Of a DNA stretch of 36,179 nucleotides, positions 1 through 7,680 are shown piece after piece. Position numbers and translations under genes: made by a program. The stretch is from NCBI GenBank assembly GCA_014859605.1, contig JACUTW010000019.1, positions 1 to 36,179 of the forward strand, in the 5' to 3' direction. Under the pieces are notes generated by a model. It saw nothing but the letters and a program-made list of their open reading frames with translations. It did no database searches and was not told where the DNA came from. The first letter of the stretch is position 1. The number at the start of each line of letters is the position of its first letter. The stretch is from Desulfuromonadales bacterium (GTDB lineage: Bacteria; Desulfobacterota; Desulfuromonadia; Desulfuromonadales; UBA2197).

Positions 1-1336
1 CCGTGACGATTGCGCAGCGCCGCTGCGGCAAGGCAGCAATTTTGACCTCGACGGCGGCCGAACGCTCTGTCAGGGACTGACAGGCATTGACGATGAGATT
101 CATGATCACCTGCTCCAACTTCAGGAAGTTACCCGAGACCGTCACCGCTTTCTCGGCGTACTCAACAGAATAAGCATCGGTCAGCTTGTTGATCCGCCCC
201 GCCACCAGACTGCTCGCCTTGCGCACAACTTCGTTGAGGTCAACGGAGGCCACGAGGTTCCCCTTGTCAGGACGAGAGAAGTCCTTGAGTTCGCCGACGA
301 TCCGCTTGATCCGCTGGGCGCCTTCGTAGATCTCATCGATCATCGGGCCAATCTCCTGCCGCATCTCGGAGTACTTCATGCCGGCAAAAGGAAAATCACC
401 GTGGGACCGGTAATGGGCTTCAAGGATCGGCGCGGCGTCGCGAAAGGCATCACGCAGGATCGGCATCTCCAGCAAGATCAATCCGGTTGGATTGTTGATT
501 TCATGCGCTACCCCGGCGGCTAACTCACCGAGGGAAGCCAGATGCGCCGAGCGTTCCGCTTCCTGACGCAGTTGCATCCGTTCGGTGACATCACTCGCCA
601 GGCGGATGACCTGCGTCACGGCGCCGCCGTCGTCAAGGAGAGGAATGGCTTTGATCCCCCAACTCCGGCCATCTGCGTCGGTGCGCAGCTTGTTTTCAAC
701 CGAGCGGGAGCGGAAACAGCGACGAACCGGACAATCCTCCTGTACGCAATCATGAGATAATATGCAGATCTCCGTGCAGTCTTTGCCGAGCAACTCCTCA
801 AACGGCATTCCGAGTTGTTCGATTGCACCCTTGTTGGCCCAGAGCAAACGCATCTGTGGGGGCCAAAGGGTCAACGCCTCGGGGATGCCGTTGACGATCG
901 TTTCGTATTCGTGAAAGAGTTTTTTGTAGCGCGTTTCGCTCTCCCGGACTTTGGCGTCAGCGGCACTCTTGTAGAGAGCGACCTCAATGGTGTTTTTGAG
1001 GTTGTCGAGCTGGTAGGGTTTGGTCAGATAACCAAAAGGCTCGGCGCGCTTGGCCCGGGCCAGGGTCTCGCCGTCGCTATGCGCTGTCATGAAGATAATG
1101 GGGATCTGCTGCGTCTGGCGAATTTGCTCGGCAGCTTCGATGCCGTTCATCGCCCCGTCCAGCGTGATATCCATCAGGATCAGATCGGGTTGAAGCTTTG
1201 CCGCCTGCTCGACGGCCTCCTCGCCACGGGCAATCGTTACCACCACTTCATAACCGAGAAAACCGAGGCTGTCGCGGGTACAAAGGGCGGTGACAACATC
1301 ATCTTCCACCAGCATGATCCGGATCTTCTTATCCAT
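1..1336 (-). CDS. REC-PAS hybrid sensor histidine kinase, C-terminus cut by window edge
   Basis: Sensor kinase, probably cytoplasmic, of which 445 codons are visible; no stop is reached. I see an N-terminal receiver domain (residues 1-120, phospho-acceptor D56 in LILMD, conserved K106 in LTKPY). A PAS-like domain follows (about 140-255) and holds a cysteine cluster C187, C191, C197, C202 and C207. Next is a HisKA helix with H278 in AHEINNP, then the N-box NLIVNACQSL (413-422) of the ATPase domain, cut before the G-boxes. No membrane segment is visible. ATG at 1336 overlaps the TAA of the upstream sigma-54 regulator (ATGGATAA), so the two are translationally coupled and probably form one two-component system. 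The kinase would phosphorylate its own receiver and/or that regulator. The signal is unknown; cysteines in a PAS domain suggest redox or metal sensing (inference). Confidence 0.9.
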   Translation of the reverse strand, partial: MDKKIRIMLVEDDVVTALCTRDSLGFLGYEVVVTIARGEEAVEQAAKLQPDLILMDITLDGAMNGIEAAEQIRQTQQIPIIFMTAHSDGETLARAKRAEPFGYLTKPYQLDNLKNTIEVALYKSAADAKVRESETRYKKLFHEYETIVNGIPEALTLWPPQMRLLWANKGAIEQLGMPFEELLGKDCTEICILSHDCVQEDCPVRRCFRSRSVENKLRTDADGRSWGIKAIPLLDDGGAVTQVIRLASDVTERMQLRQEAERSAHLASLGELAAGVAHEINNPTGLILLEMPILRDAFRDAAPILEAHYRSHGDFPFAGMKYSEMRQEIGPMIDEIYEGAQRIKRIVGELKDFSRPDKGNLVASVDLNEVVRKASSLVAGRINKLTDAYSVEYAEKAVTVSGNFLKLEQVIMNLIVNACQSLTERSAAVEVKIAALPQRRCAIVT

Positions 1337-2792
1337 GATGTTTTATCCCTTTGCGGGTCTCGGCCACAGCAGAAACCGTATCGGCCGAATTCTTCAAACG
1401 CTTGCACAGGGCCGGAGGGGAGATGCCGAGCATGCGGGCGGCGAGGGATTGATTCCCGGCGCTGCGCTTGAGTGCTTCGTCTATGAGCTCAGCGACAACG
1501 CCCTTGATCGTCGGTAGCGAACGCCCGGCAAAGAGGGATGAGCCGTCGGTCGTGGCCGTGCTGTTGGCAACGCCGGGAGCATCCATGGGTTGCAGCTGTT
1601 TTTTAAAGGTATGCATCGACAGGATGCCGCTGCTGTGCTGACTGACCGCATCATAGACCATCGCCCGCAACTCGCGAATATTGCCGGGGAAGGGGTAATT
1701 GCGCAGCAAGGTTATTAACTCCGGCGGAACGGTCGGCACCTTCTTCCCCATGGCCGTTGCGGCATCGTGCAGCAGGCGGGTCAGCATGAGCGGCAGATCT
1801 TCACTGCGCTCGCGCAGCGGCGGCATGGCAATGCGATGGGAGCGCAAACGATAATAAAGGTCTTTACGGAAAGCGCCGCTGGCCTGTTGCTGCTCAAGGT
1901 CGAGATTGGTGGCAAAGACCAGCCGCGCCTTGAGTTTCCGGGGCTGATCACTGCCCAGAGGGAAGTACTCGCCTTCTTGCAGCAGCCGCAACAGCTTGAT
2001 CTGCGAGCTGCTGCTTAACTCGCCGACTTCATCGAGAAAGAGAACTCCGCCCGCCGCTTCTTCGATCATCCCCTTACGGACTTCCTGGGCGCCGGTATAA
2101 GCGCCGCGCAGATGGCCAAAGAGGGTATCGGCAAAGATTTGATCATCGAGGCCGGCGGCATTGACCGCCACCAGGGGACCGTCGGGACAACTGAGGCGGT
2201 GAATCGCCCGGGCGATCAACTCCTTGCCGGTGCCGCTCTCGCCGGTGATCAGGACCGGCTCGGAACTGACCGCAATGGCATCGACATAACGAAAGATCGC
2301 CTCCATCCTCGGACTGATCGTATCAAAAGACTGGAAGGCTGCGCGCCGCAGTTCCCGCGGCTGCAACAGCAGATCCTGCAGCCGGCGGTTCTCCCGCTGC
2401 AACTGCGCCTGCTCGATCGCCCGCCGCACCCCGGCAAGCAAGCGTTCTTCTTCATCGGTCTTGATAAAGTAATCGAAGGCGCCGAGCCGGGTGCACCGGA
2501 CGGCAATATCGACCTGATTGCGGCCGGTGAGCATGATCACCGGCAGCTGCGGATATTCCTGGCGAATGCGCGCGAGAAGATCTTCGCCGGTCAGATAGGG
2601 CATGGTCACATCCAGGATCACCACACTCACCTCGCGGCTGGCGAGGAGGCCCAACACTTCGCGGCTATCGGCACACTGAAGGTGATTATTGACCCCTAAA
2701 GCGCGCGCCAGCGCCAGACTCATGCCGCGCAGCCAGGCGGTTTCGTCATCGACAAGAAGGATTGGTGCCCAGGGATACAGCTCGTCACTCAT
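1329..2792 (-). CDS. NtrC-family sigma-54-dependent response regulator
   Basis: Response regulator of 487 residues that should activate sigma-54 promoters. The domains in order are a receiver (D61 in VVILDVTMP), AAA+ (Walker A GESGTGKE 184-191, Walker B LFLDE 251-255) and a C-terminal Fis-type helix-turn-helix (near GNQSLAARMLGISPPALCKRL). Two departures are visible. The sigma-54 contact loop reads GAYTGA (230-235) instead of GAFTGA, a conservative change. The receiver KP motif is KT (K111-T112). ATG at 2792 has AAAAGGA about ten bases upstream. The gene starts 30 bp after the DtxR-FeoA gene and overlaps the downstream kinase by 8 bp, so it may be the distal part of the iron operon. Its target promoters cannot be read from this window. 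Confidence 0.93.
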   Translation of the reverse strand: MSDELYPWAPILLVDDETAWLRGMSLALARALGVNNHLQCADSREVLGLLASREVSVVILDVTMPYLTGEDLLARIRQEYPQLPVIMLTGRNQVDIAVRCTRLGAFDYFIKTDEEERLLAGVRRAIEQAQLQRENRRLQDLLLQPRELRRAAFQSFDTISPRMEAIFRYVDAIAVSSEPVLITGESGTGKELIARAIHRLSCPDGPLVAVNAAGLDDQIFADTLFGHLRGAYTGAQEVRKGMIEEAAGGVLFLDEVGELSSSSQIKLLRLLQEGEYFPLGSDQPRKLKARLVFATNLDLEQQQASGAFRKDLYYRLRSHRIAMPPLRERSEDLPLMLTRLLHDAATAMGKKVPTVPPELITLLRNYPFPGNIRELRAMVYDAVSQHSSGILSMHTFKKQLQPMDAPGVANSTATTDGSSLFAGRSLPTIKGVVAELIDEALKRSAGNQSLAARMLGISPPALCKRLKNSADTVSAVAETRKGIKHHG

Positions 2793-2822
2793 GGCCGTGA
2801 TTCCTTTTAAGACGCGGAATTC

Positions 2823-3470
2823 CTATCCCTTGCGGATAAAAATTTCCCGGGCCAGCTCTTCATCGACAGCAAATTCAGAGTTGCCGACGCGAAAGACAAA
2901 GGTCGGATAACTGCGGCTGAGGTCGAGACGATTGCCGGGGAGGACCCCCATATTCATCAGCTTCTGCATCTTTTTGGGATCGGACGTCGAGAGGTAGGCA
3001 ATCTCGCCGGCCTCGCCGGCTTTGAGCTCGGTGAGGGCAACGACCCCGATGACCCCGGTCGCTTTCGCCACTTCGCAGCACTCACCCGGCGGGATCGGCC
3101 GGTCATGCGGGCAGGTGGTGGGATGATTGAGGAGGGTGCAGATCTTGGTATCGACACCGTGATGGAGCAGGTGCTCGAATTCACAGGCGCGTTCATCCCC
3201 GGGAATCCCTTTCATATCGAGGATATCCATCATCAAGCGTTCGGCCAGACGATGGCGGCGTACCGTCATCATCGCTTCGTGCTGCCCTTCCGGGCGCAGG
3301 CGGATGAGGTCATTGACGACTTCCACATAGGAAAGGCTCAGCAGTTCATGCAGACCGCTCCCTTCGATGGCATCGCTCTCCAGATCACAGGGGAGCCCCG
3401 GCTTCCCCTTCTCTTCACTGGCAATCCACAAGGACTCCAATATCTCTTCTGCAGCTTCTGAAACGCGCAT
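2823..3470 (-). CDS. DtxR-like metal-dependent regulator fused to a C-terminal FeoA domain
   Basis: A 215-residue protein. The middle matches the DtxR/IdeR dimerisation and metal-binding domain: RRHRLAERLM with H73 and E77, then C96-E-F-E99-H100, and CPHDRPIP at 120-127, like the CPHGNPIP of DtxR. Residues about 140-213 look like the SH3-type FeoA domain (LTELKAGEAGEIAYL, MNMGVLPGNRLDL, FRVGNSEFAVDEELAREIFI). The N-terminal winged helix is abnormal: the usual LAERLGVSPxTVT recognition segment is replaced by a shorter sequence (residues 28-48) without a clear helix-turn-helix. Family members repress iron-uptake genes when loaded with Fe(II); FeoA partners FeoB. Its place 5 bp after the seven-Cys gene and downstream of feoB fits either a regulator or a FeoB accessory protein. 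No separate feoA is visible in the window. Confidence 0.85.
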   Translation of the reverse strand: MRVSEAAEEILESLWIASEEKGKPGLPCDLESDAIEGSGLHELLSLSYVEVVNDLIRLRPEGQHEAMMTVRRHRLAERLMMDILDMKGIPGDERACEFEHLLHHGVDTKICTLLNHPTTCPHDRPIPPGECCEVAKATGVIGVVALTELKAGEAGEIAYLSTSDPKKMQKLMNMGVLPGNRLDLSRSYPTFVFRVGNSEFAVDEELAREIFIRKG

Positions 3471-3475
3471 GGCCT

Positions 3476-3655
3476 TTACTCCTTATGGTCATCTTCCGAT
3501 TTGATAAAACGCTTGAGAAAATTCGGCACCACCGGGTTGGCATAACCGCATTGCGGGCAATGCACCTTGCGACAGCCGCCGGGGCATTGGCCGCAGCGCT
3601 CGCTCTGACCGACCTGTTTTTCGTCGATCTCCTTGCCGCAAAAGGCGCACTTCAT
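3476..3655 (-). CDS. Small seven-cysteine zinc-ribbon-like protein of the feo operon
   Basis: A 59-residue protein. Its ATG at 3655 overlaps the feoB stop codon (ATGA) and its stop lies 5 bp before the DtxR-FeoA start, so it is locked into the feo operon. It has seven cysteines in three groups: C3-x2-C6, C21-x2-C24-x3-C28 and C33-x2-C36. The third group reads HCPQCGYANP, which looks like a zinc ribbon or rubredoxin-like knuckle. The C-terminus is charged (FLKRFIKSEDDHKE). There is no signal peptide or membrane helix, so it should be cytoplasmic. The Cys pattern suggests binding of Zn or Fe. A role as an FeoC-like accessory factor or as a receiver of imported Fe(II) is inference from position only. 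It differs from enterobacterial FeoC, which is a winged-helix protein. Confidence 0.82.
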   Translation of the reverse strand: MKCAFCGKEIDEKQVGQSERCGQCPGGCRKVHCPQCGYANPVVPNFLKRFIKSEDDHKE

Positions 3656-5613
3656 GCCAGCCAGCCGAGGCTGAGGAGGGCAATATTCAGCAGCCAGCCG
3701 ACACTGAAGGCGGTGGCGGTTACGGCGGCAAAGATGATCAGGGCGGTTTTCCAGCCGCGTTCTTTCTTCATCATCAGAAACTGCGCAACACAGGGGACAA
3801 AGAGGGTCAAGGTCACAGCGGCGACAGTAAGCTGGACCGGCGTCAGGAGCCCCTGTTCATTCATATCGAAGAGTCCGGCGGCGCCGAAATCCCGACGGAA
3901 AAAGCCGAAGACAAAGACCGCTGCAACATCTTTGGGGAGCCCGAGCAGCGTCATCCCCGGCGCCAGAAAACGCACCAGCGACTCGAGGGCGCCGGTCATC
4001 TTCCCGGCCCACAGGACGATGGAGGCCAAGATAAAGAGGGGGAAGATTTCAAAAAAGTACCACTGCATGCGGGTCAAGGTCTTGACCACGACATTACGCC
4101 ACTGCGGCAGCCGCAGCGGCGGGATCTCCATATAGAACATCGGCCGCTCGCCGGGGAGGAGCCGGGCGGTGAGGAAACCGACCAGCAGGAAGATCAGCGA
4201 CATGACAACCGTCCAGATCAGCAACGCGCCGGGAACACCGGACAGCAGGGCGAGGATCACCCCGAGCTGGGCGCTGCAGGGGATCGCCAGAGCCAACAGG
4301 ACGGTAGCAATGACCCGTTCGCGCGTCGTCTCCAAAGTACGGGTGACCATCGTTGCCATGGTGTCGCAGCCAAAGCCGAGGACCATGGGGATGACAGCGC
4401 GACCGTTGAGGCCGATCGCCTTGAAGATCCGGTCAACCAGCATTGCCAAACGGGGGAAGTAACCGGAATCTTCGAGGATAGAAAAGGCGACAAAGAAGGT
4501 GCCGACGATCGGCATGACCAGCGCAACCGCGTAGCGGACCGCGAGGGTGAGGATACCGTATTCGCCGACCAGGAGTTCGTGCAGCCACAGCCAGGGGATG
4601 AATTGGTCGGCGGTGCTGATGAACCAGGGGTTGATGATGTCGCTAAAGAGATCGCCTTCCAACAGACCGACGATGGTGCCGGCGCCGAAGATGCCGACAA
4701 ACTGATAAAGACCAAAGTAAAGGACAGCGAGGAGGATCGGCACCCCGGTCCAGGGATTCATGGTCATGGCAGAGAGGCGCTCGCCCCAGGTGCGCCCCTG
4801 GCGTGGGCTGGTGCTGACGACGCCGGCGAGGAGGTCGCTGCAGATGCGCTTGCGCTCCATACTCAGACGCAGATGGAGATCGCTGCGGTATGAGAAGATA
4901 ATCTCCCTGGCGGTCTCGGCAATCGCCGCGGCACTCTCCCCTTCGATGCGCTGGACCAACGCCGTGGTCTCTTCATCCCGCAGCAGGAACAACAGTGCCA
5001 GAGCGCGGCGGTCGACGCGGTAATCGCCATGCAGCTGCACGGCAAGGCGAAGGATATCGCGCTCCAGATCCGGGGCATAGGCATAAGCGGGCTGGCGCCC
5101 GCCGGCAAAGGTGCTGATCGCCGTGCGGATTTCATCGAGGCCGCGCTTGTGAGCAGTAGCAGCGGCGATTACCGGGATGGTGAGGCGTTGTTGCAGGAGC
5201 TCGACGTCGATGGCAATCCCCATGCGCTCGGCTTCATCGATGATGTTGACCACCAGAATCAGCGGCAGACCGGCCTCGATCAGCTGCACGGTCATCGGCA
5301 GCATCCGCTCAAGATTGCGGGCATCGATGACGTGAATAACGGCAAAGGCTTCTTCCTGCAGCAAAATGCGCTGCGAAACCCGCTCCTCTTCGGTCATCGG
5401 CTGCAGGCCGTACATCCCCGGCGTGTCGAGAACTTCGTAAGTAGTGCCGGCGATGCTCGCTTCACCGCGGGAAATCTCCACCGAAGTCCCTGGATAGTTG
5501 GAGACCGTCGTATAAGCCCCGGTCAGAGCATTAAAGAGGACACTTTTGCCGACGTTGGGATTGCCGACCAGAAAGATTTTACGCTTGGGAGCGATTGCAA
5601 GGGGTTGAGACAT
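3652..5613 (-). CDS. feoB: Ferrous iron transporter FeoB
   Basis: A 653-residue inner-membrane Fe(II) transporter with an N-terminal G domain. G1 is GNPNVGKS (17-24), the G2 region is NYPGTSVE (39-46), G3 is DTPG (63-66) and G4 is NIID (123-126), a variant of the FeoB NMxD. The rest is a polytopic membrane domain with the two repeated gate segments typical of FeoB (VMPIVGTFFVAFSILEDSGY and, later, PCVAQFLMMKKERGWKTA). I chose ATG 5613 because GAAGG stands just upstream and the next residues lead straight into the G domain; an in-frame extension to 5772 lacks both. At 653 residues it is shorter than E. coli FeoB (about 770). It overlaps the seven-Cys gene by ATGA and follows the porin gene by 159 bp. 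FeoA function is probably supplied by the FeoA domain two genes downstream. Confidence 0.96.
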   Translation of the reverse strand: MSQPLAIAPKRKIFLVGNPNVGKSVLFNALTGAYTTVSNYPGTSVEISRGEASIAGTTYEVLDTPGMYGLQPMTEEERVSQRILLQEEAFAVIHVIDARNLERMLPMTVQLIEAGLPLILVVNIIDEAERMGIAIDVELLQQRLTIPVIAAATAHKRGLDEIRTAISTFAGGRQPAYAYAPDLERDILRLAVQLHGDYRVDRRALALLFLLRDEETTALVQRIEGESAAAIAETAREIIFSYRSDLHLRLSMERKRICSDLLAGVVSTSPRQGRTWGERLSAMTMNPWTGVPILLAVLYFGLYQFVGIFGAGTIVGLLEGDLFSDIINPWFISTADQFIPWLWLHELLVGEYGILTLAVRYAVALVMPIVGTFFVAFSILEDSGYFPRLAMLVDRIFKAIGLNGRAVIPMVLGFGCDTMATMVTRTLETTRERVIATVLLALAIPCSAQLGVILALLSGVPGALLIWTVVMSLIFLLVGFLTARLLPGERPMFYMEIPPLRLPQWRNVVVKTLTRMQWYFFEIFPLFILASIVLWAGKMTGALESLVRFLAPGMTLLGLPKDVAAVFVFGFFRRDFGAAGLFDMNEQGLLTPVQLTVAAVTLTLFVPCVAQFLMMKKERGWKTALIIFAAVTATAFSVGWLLNIALLSLGWLA

Positions 5614-5708
5614 GGGGACCTTCTTCGGGGTGTTGAGTATCTCTACCGATGTGAGTTGGCACTGCCGATTTGGAAGAATTTCATGTTCATCCTGACGGAC
5701 AGCGGTGA

Positions 5709-5738
5709 AGTATAGATGTTCCCTGCCCGCTTCGGCAA
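5709..5738 (-). promoter_or_regulatory. Possible sigma-70 promoter in front of feoB
   Basis: In the 159-bp gap between the porin and feoB, reading leftwards, TTGCCG (5738-5733), an 18-bp spacer and TATACT (5714-5709) resemble a promoter with a good -10 and a weak -35. It would give feoB expression independent of the porin promoter. I found no Fur-box palindrome overlapping it. Confidence 0.35.
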
Positions 5739-5772
5739 GAAATTTACAGTCGGTTTCCCTATAAATAACCAC

Positions 5773-6864
5773 TTAAAAGGCCAGCGCCACCTGCATCGTC
5801 AATTGATCACTGTGGTCTACCGTCGCCAAAGAGGAAGCAAACTTGCTTCGCAGATATTCGACGGAGACGGTGGTTGCCGCCAGGGGACTCAAGGAAAGAT
5901 CGATCCCGTATTGATGCCGCGGCGCCTCGGCCAATTCCCGGCTACCGCCGTAACGGGCTGCCAGTTCGACTTCCGGAATCAAAGCCCAGGCGACCTCCAG
6001 ATTCCAGGTCTGCGGACGATTGACGTTGTCAGCAAGATCACTGGCGGCAAAAGCACGAGTTGCGGCAAGGTATTCTGCCTCCAGGCCAAGGCGCCCTTGC
6101 TGTAAATGGACATAAGCGCTCCAACCGGCGACACGCCGACCATAACCGTTGCCGTCGAGGAGTTCAGCGCTACTTTCGGCCAGATCAGACATAACGCTGG
6201 CACCAAACTCCAGACCGTCGCAGGGCGTCAAGGTCAAGCTTAAACCGCCATCGTTGACGTGGTCCTCGCTGCCGGCTTTATCCTCGTTGCCGTTAAAGGC
6301 AAAGGCGCTAAGGGTGAAAAATTCACGCTGATAAGCCAGGGTAAGGGCTGTCTGCCGGGTTTCACCGAGAGTCATCGGTAGCGGATCGCTGATGAAACGA
6401 CTGTGAAAAGCACCGAAAGGAAGATAGATGCGGCCGGCGCTCAGATTCCAGCGTCCCTGGTCGAGATGCATGAAGGCTTGATCGACTTCCAGCTCACCAT
6501 CCTCTTCATAAAGCAGGGTAAAATTGACGCCGACAGCTTCGTTCACTTTGGCATCAAGACCGAGCTGAGCAGTAGCCAAGGTCAGATCGCTGGCGCTGAT
6601 CGTGCTGTGGTCAACCAGCCGCTGGCGGAGAACGCTCCCTTCCAGCTCTATCAAACCAGAGAGGGTCATATTTTCGCTGATCGCCTTACTCAGACCGGCG
6701 CTCTTCTTCTTAGACAAGGTGTGGTAGAGCTCGGTTTGGCGGGACTCCAATCTCTGTAAACGCTCTTCTAGGCTCAAAACAGGTGAGGACGTTTCAACCG
6801 CCAGCAAAGGGGCAGTGCAGAGGAGAAGAAGGACTAACGTTGGGACGGCAATACACAGAGACAC
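5773..6864 (-). CDS. LbtU-like outer-membrane siderophore/iron porin
   Basis: A 363-residue exported beta-barrel protein. The N-terminus has a hydrophobic signal peptide (LVLLLLCTAPLLA, then VETSS). A short coiled coil follows (LEERLQRLESRQTELYHTL), and the rest is alternating-polarity barrel strands (for example NLSAGRIYLPFGAFHSRF, LGLEAEYLAATRAFA) ending in Phe (QVALAF), as outer-membrane barrels do. The coiled coil plus barrel layout and the position in front of feoB suggest the LbtU family of TonB-independent siderophore porins; that assignment is by recognition, and a generic porin is the alternative. I chose GTG 6864 because AAGGAG lies 8 bases before it. The GTG at 6873 sits on the Shine-Dalgarno itself, and the frame above it is closed by stops. 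Fur-box-like palindromes lie about 160-210 bp upstream. Confidence 0.75.
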   Translation of the reverse strand: MSLCIAVPTLVLLLLCTAPLLAVETSSPVLSLEERLQRLESRQTELYHTLSKKKSAGLSKAISENMTLSGLIELEGSVLRQRLVDHSTISASDLTLATAQLGLDAKVNEAVGVNFTLLYEEDGELEVDQAFMHLDQGRWNLSAGRIYLPFGAFHSRFISDPLPMTLGETRQTALTLAYQREFFTLSAFAFNGNEDKAGSEDHVNDGGLSLTLTPCDGLEFGASVMSDLAESSAELLDGNGYGRRVAGWSAYVHLQQGRLGLEAEYLAATRAFAASDLADNVNRPQTWNLEVAWALIPEVELAARYGGSRELAEAPRHQYGIDLSLSPLAATTVSVEYLRSKFASSLATVDHSDQLTMQVALAF

Positions 6865-7021
6865 AATGAACACTCCTTGATAATAGTTATGACTGACTCA
6901 TGACAAAGAAAATCAATATTTGGCTTTGATCCCGTTGATCGTTGCGCAAATTCTTTTATGCTGACCTCTCTTTTCTCTTTGATCTTTGTTCTTACGGGTG
7001 AACACTTTTACCTTTGTGAGT

Positions 7022-7038
7022 TTGAAATCCATTATCAA
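7022..7038. promoter_or_regulatory. Fur-box-like palindrome upstream of the porin
   Basis: TTGAAATCCATTATCAA is a near-perfect 7-3-7 inverted repeat with the same arms as the operator at the fur promoter (7590-7606). It lies between the fur terminator and the porin start, where a Fur operator for the porin-feoB block is expected. Confidence 0.65.
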
Positions 7039-7054
7039 TGAGTAGGCACAAAAA

Positions 7055-7071
7055 TTGATTTTCATTTTCAA
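7055..7071. promoter_or_regulatory. Second Fur-box-like palindrome upstream of the porin
   Basis: TTGATTTTCATTTTCAA repeats the 7-3-7 pattern 33 bp from the site at 7022-7038, which is about three helical turns, so two Fur dimers could bind the same face of the DNA. It begins only 2 bp from the T-tract of the fur terminator. I could not identify a convincing -10/-35 pair for the porin between here and 6864. Confidence 0.6.
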
Positions 7072-7072
7072 T

Positions 7073-7099
7073 AAAAAGCAGGAGATCGCTCCAGCCTGC
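7073..7099 (-). terminator. Intrinsic terminator downstream of fur
   Basis: On the minus strand, GCAGG (7099-7095) pairs with CCTGC (7082-7078), with a possible inner GGAG/CTCC pairing, followed by five T (7077-7073). It lies 40 bp after the fur stop and separates fur from the porin-feo block. Confidence 0.6.
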
Positions 7100-7138
7100 G
7101 ATCATCACGAACCGGAGCGCTCCCACAGAGATTACGAC

Positions 7139-7576
7139 TTACTTCCCCTTCCCCGCCAGACAGGCCGCACAACGCCCGTATATTTCCAGGCGATGCTGCT
7201 CAATCACAAAGCCGTGTTTAGCGGCAACCAGCTCCTGCAACCGTTCGATGCCGGGATTTTCAAACTCGACAATCGCTCCGCAGATCGTGCAGATCAGATG
7301 ATCATGGTGCTGCTCTTCACTGCTGCACTCGTAACGGGTATGACCGTCGCCAAAATGGCGGGGTGCCGCCAATCCGCTCTCGGCGAGGAGTTTAAGGGTG
7401 CGATGCACCGTGGCGTAACCGATATGGGGATTTTTTTCACGAATGGCCCGATACAACTCTTCTGTCGACAGGTGCGACCCTGCCGCCAGAAATTCATCAA
7501 GGATCACTTCCCGTTGCTGGGTGACCTTGAGACCGTGCTTGCCGAGATATTCACGAAAGGAATCTTTGTAGTTCAA
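7139..7576 (-). CDS. fur: Ferric uptake regulator, Fur family
   Basis: A Fur-family metalloregulator of about 145 residues. The N-terminal winged helix (KHGLKVTQQREVILDEFLAA, IGYATVHRTLKLLAESGL) binds DNA. The dimerisation domain carries the metal-site motifs HHDHLICTICG and a C-terminal CAAC. Fe(II)-Fur represses iron-uptake genes. The start is non-ATG: TTG at 7582 directly abuts AGAGG, while TTG at 7576 stands 6 bases after AGAGG, so I prefer 7576. A consensus promoter with a perfect palindrome at the -10 region precedes it, pointing to autoregulation, and the same palindrome type recurs before the porin-feo block. A Zur or PerR assignment is possible, but the iron-transport neighbours favour Fur. 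Confidence 0.9.
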   Translation of the reverse strand: MNYKDSFREYLGKHGLKVTQQREVILDEFLAAGSHLSTEELYRAIREKNPHIGYATVHRTLKLLAESGLAAPRHFGDGHTRYECSSEEQHHDHLICTICGAIVEFENPGIERLQELVAAKHGFVIEQHRLEIYGRCAACLAGKGK

Positions 7577-7589
7577 AAGCAACCTCTAG

Positions 7590-7633
7590 TTGAAATTGGA
7601 TTTCAATTTAAACAAGGGTCGCGACGGAGTCAA
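7590..7633 (-). promoter_or_regulatory. fur promoter with overlapping Fur operator
   Basis: Reading leftwards: -35 TTGACT (7633-7628), a 17-bp spacer, then -10 TAAATT (7610-7605). The perfect inverted repeat TTGAAAT-TGG-ATTTCAA (7590-7606) overlaps the end of the -10 and the expected start site, so bound repressor would block RNA polymerase. The 5' leader would be only about 20 bases. Confidence 0.8.
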
Positions 7634-7680
7634 GAGGTATTTTTATTTTTCTTTGTATTGCGGAAGATTAATCAGGATTT

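Noticed and set aside
5656-5674. TGGCAC-like sequence suggesting a sigma-54 promoter near feoB
   Set aside because: The -12 GC is missing, and it points away from feoB.
5614-5772. N-terminal extension of FeoB
   Set aside because: No ribosome site before it and no resemblance to FeoB; ATG 5613 has a good site and begins just before the G domain.
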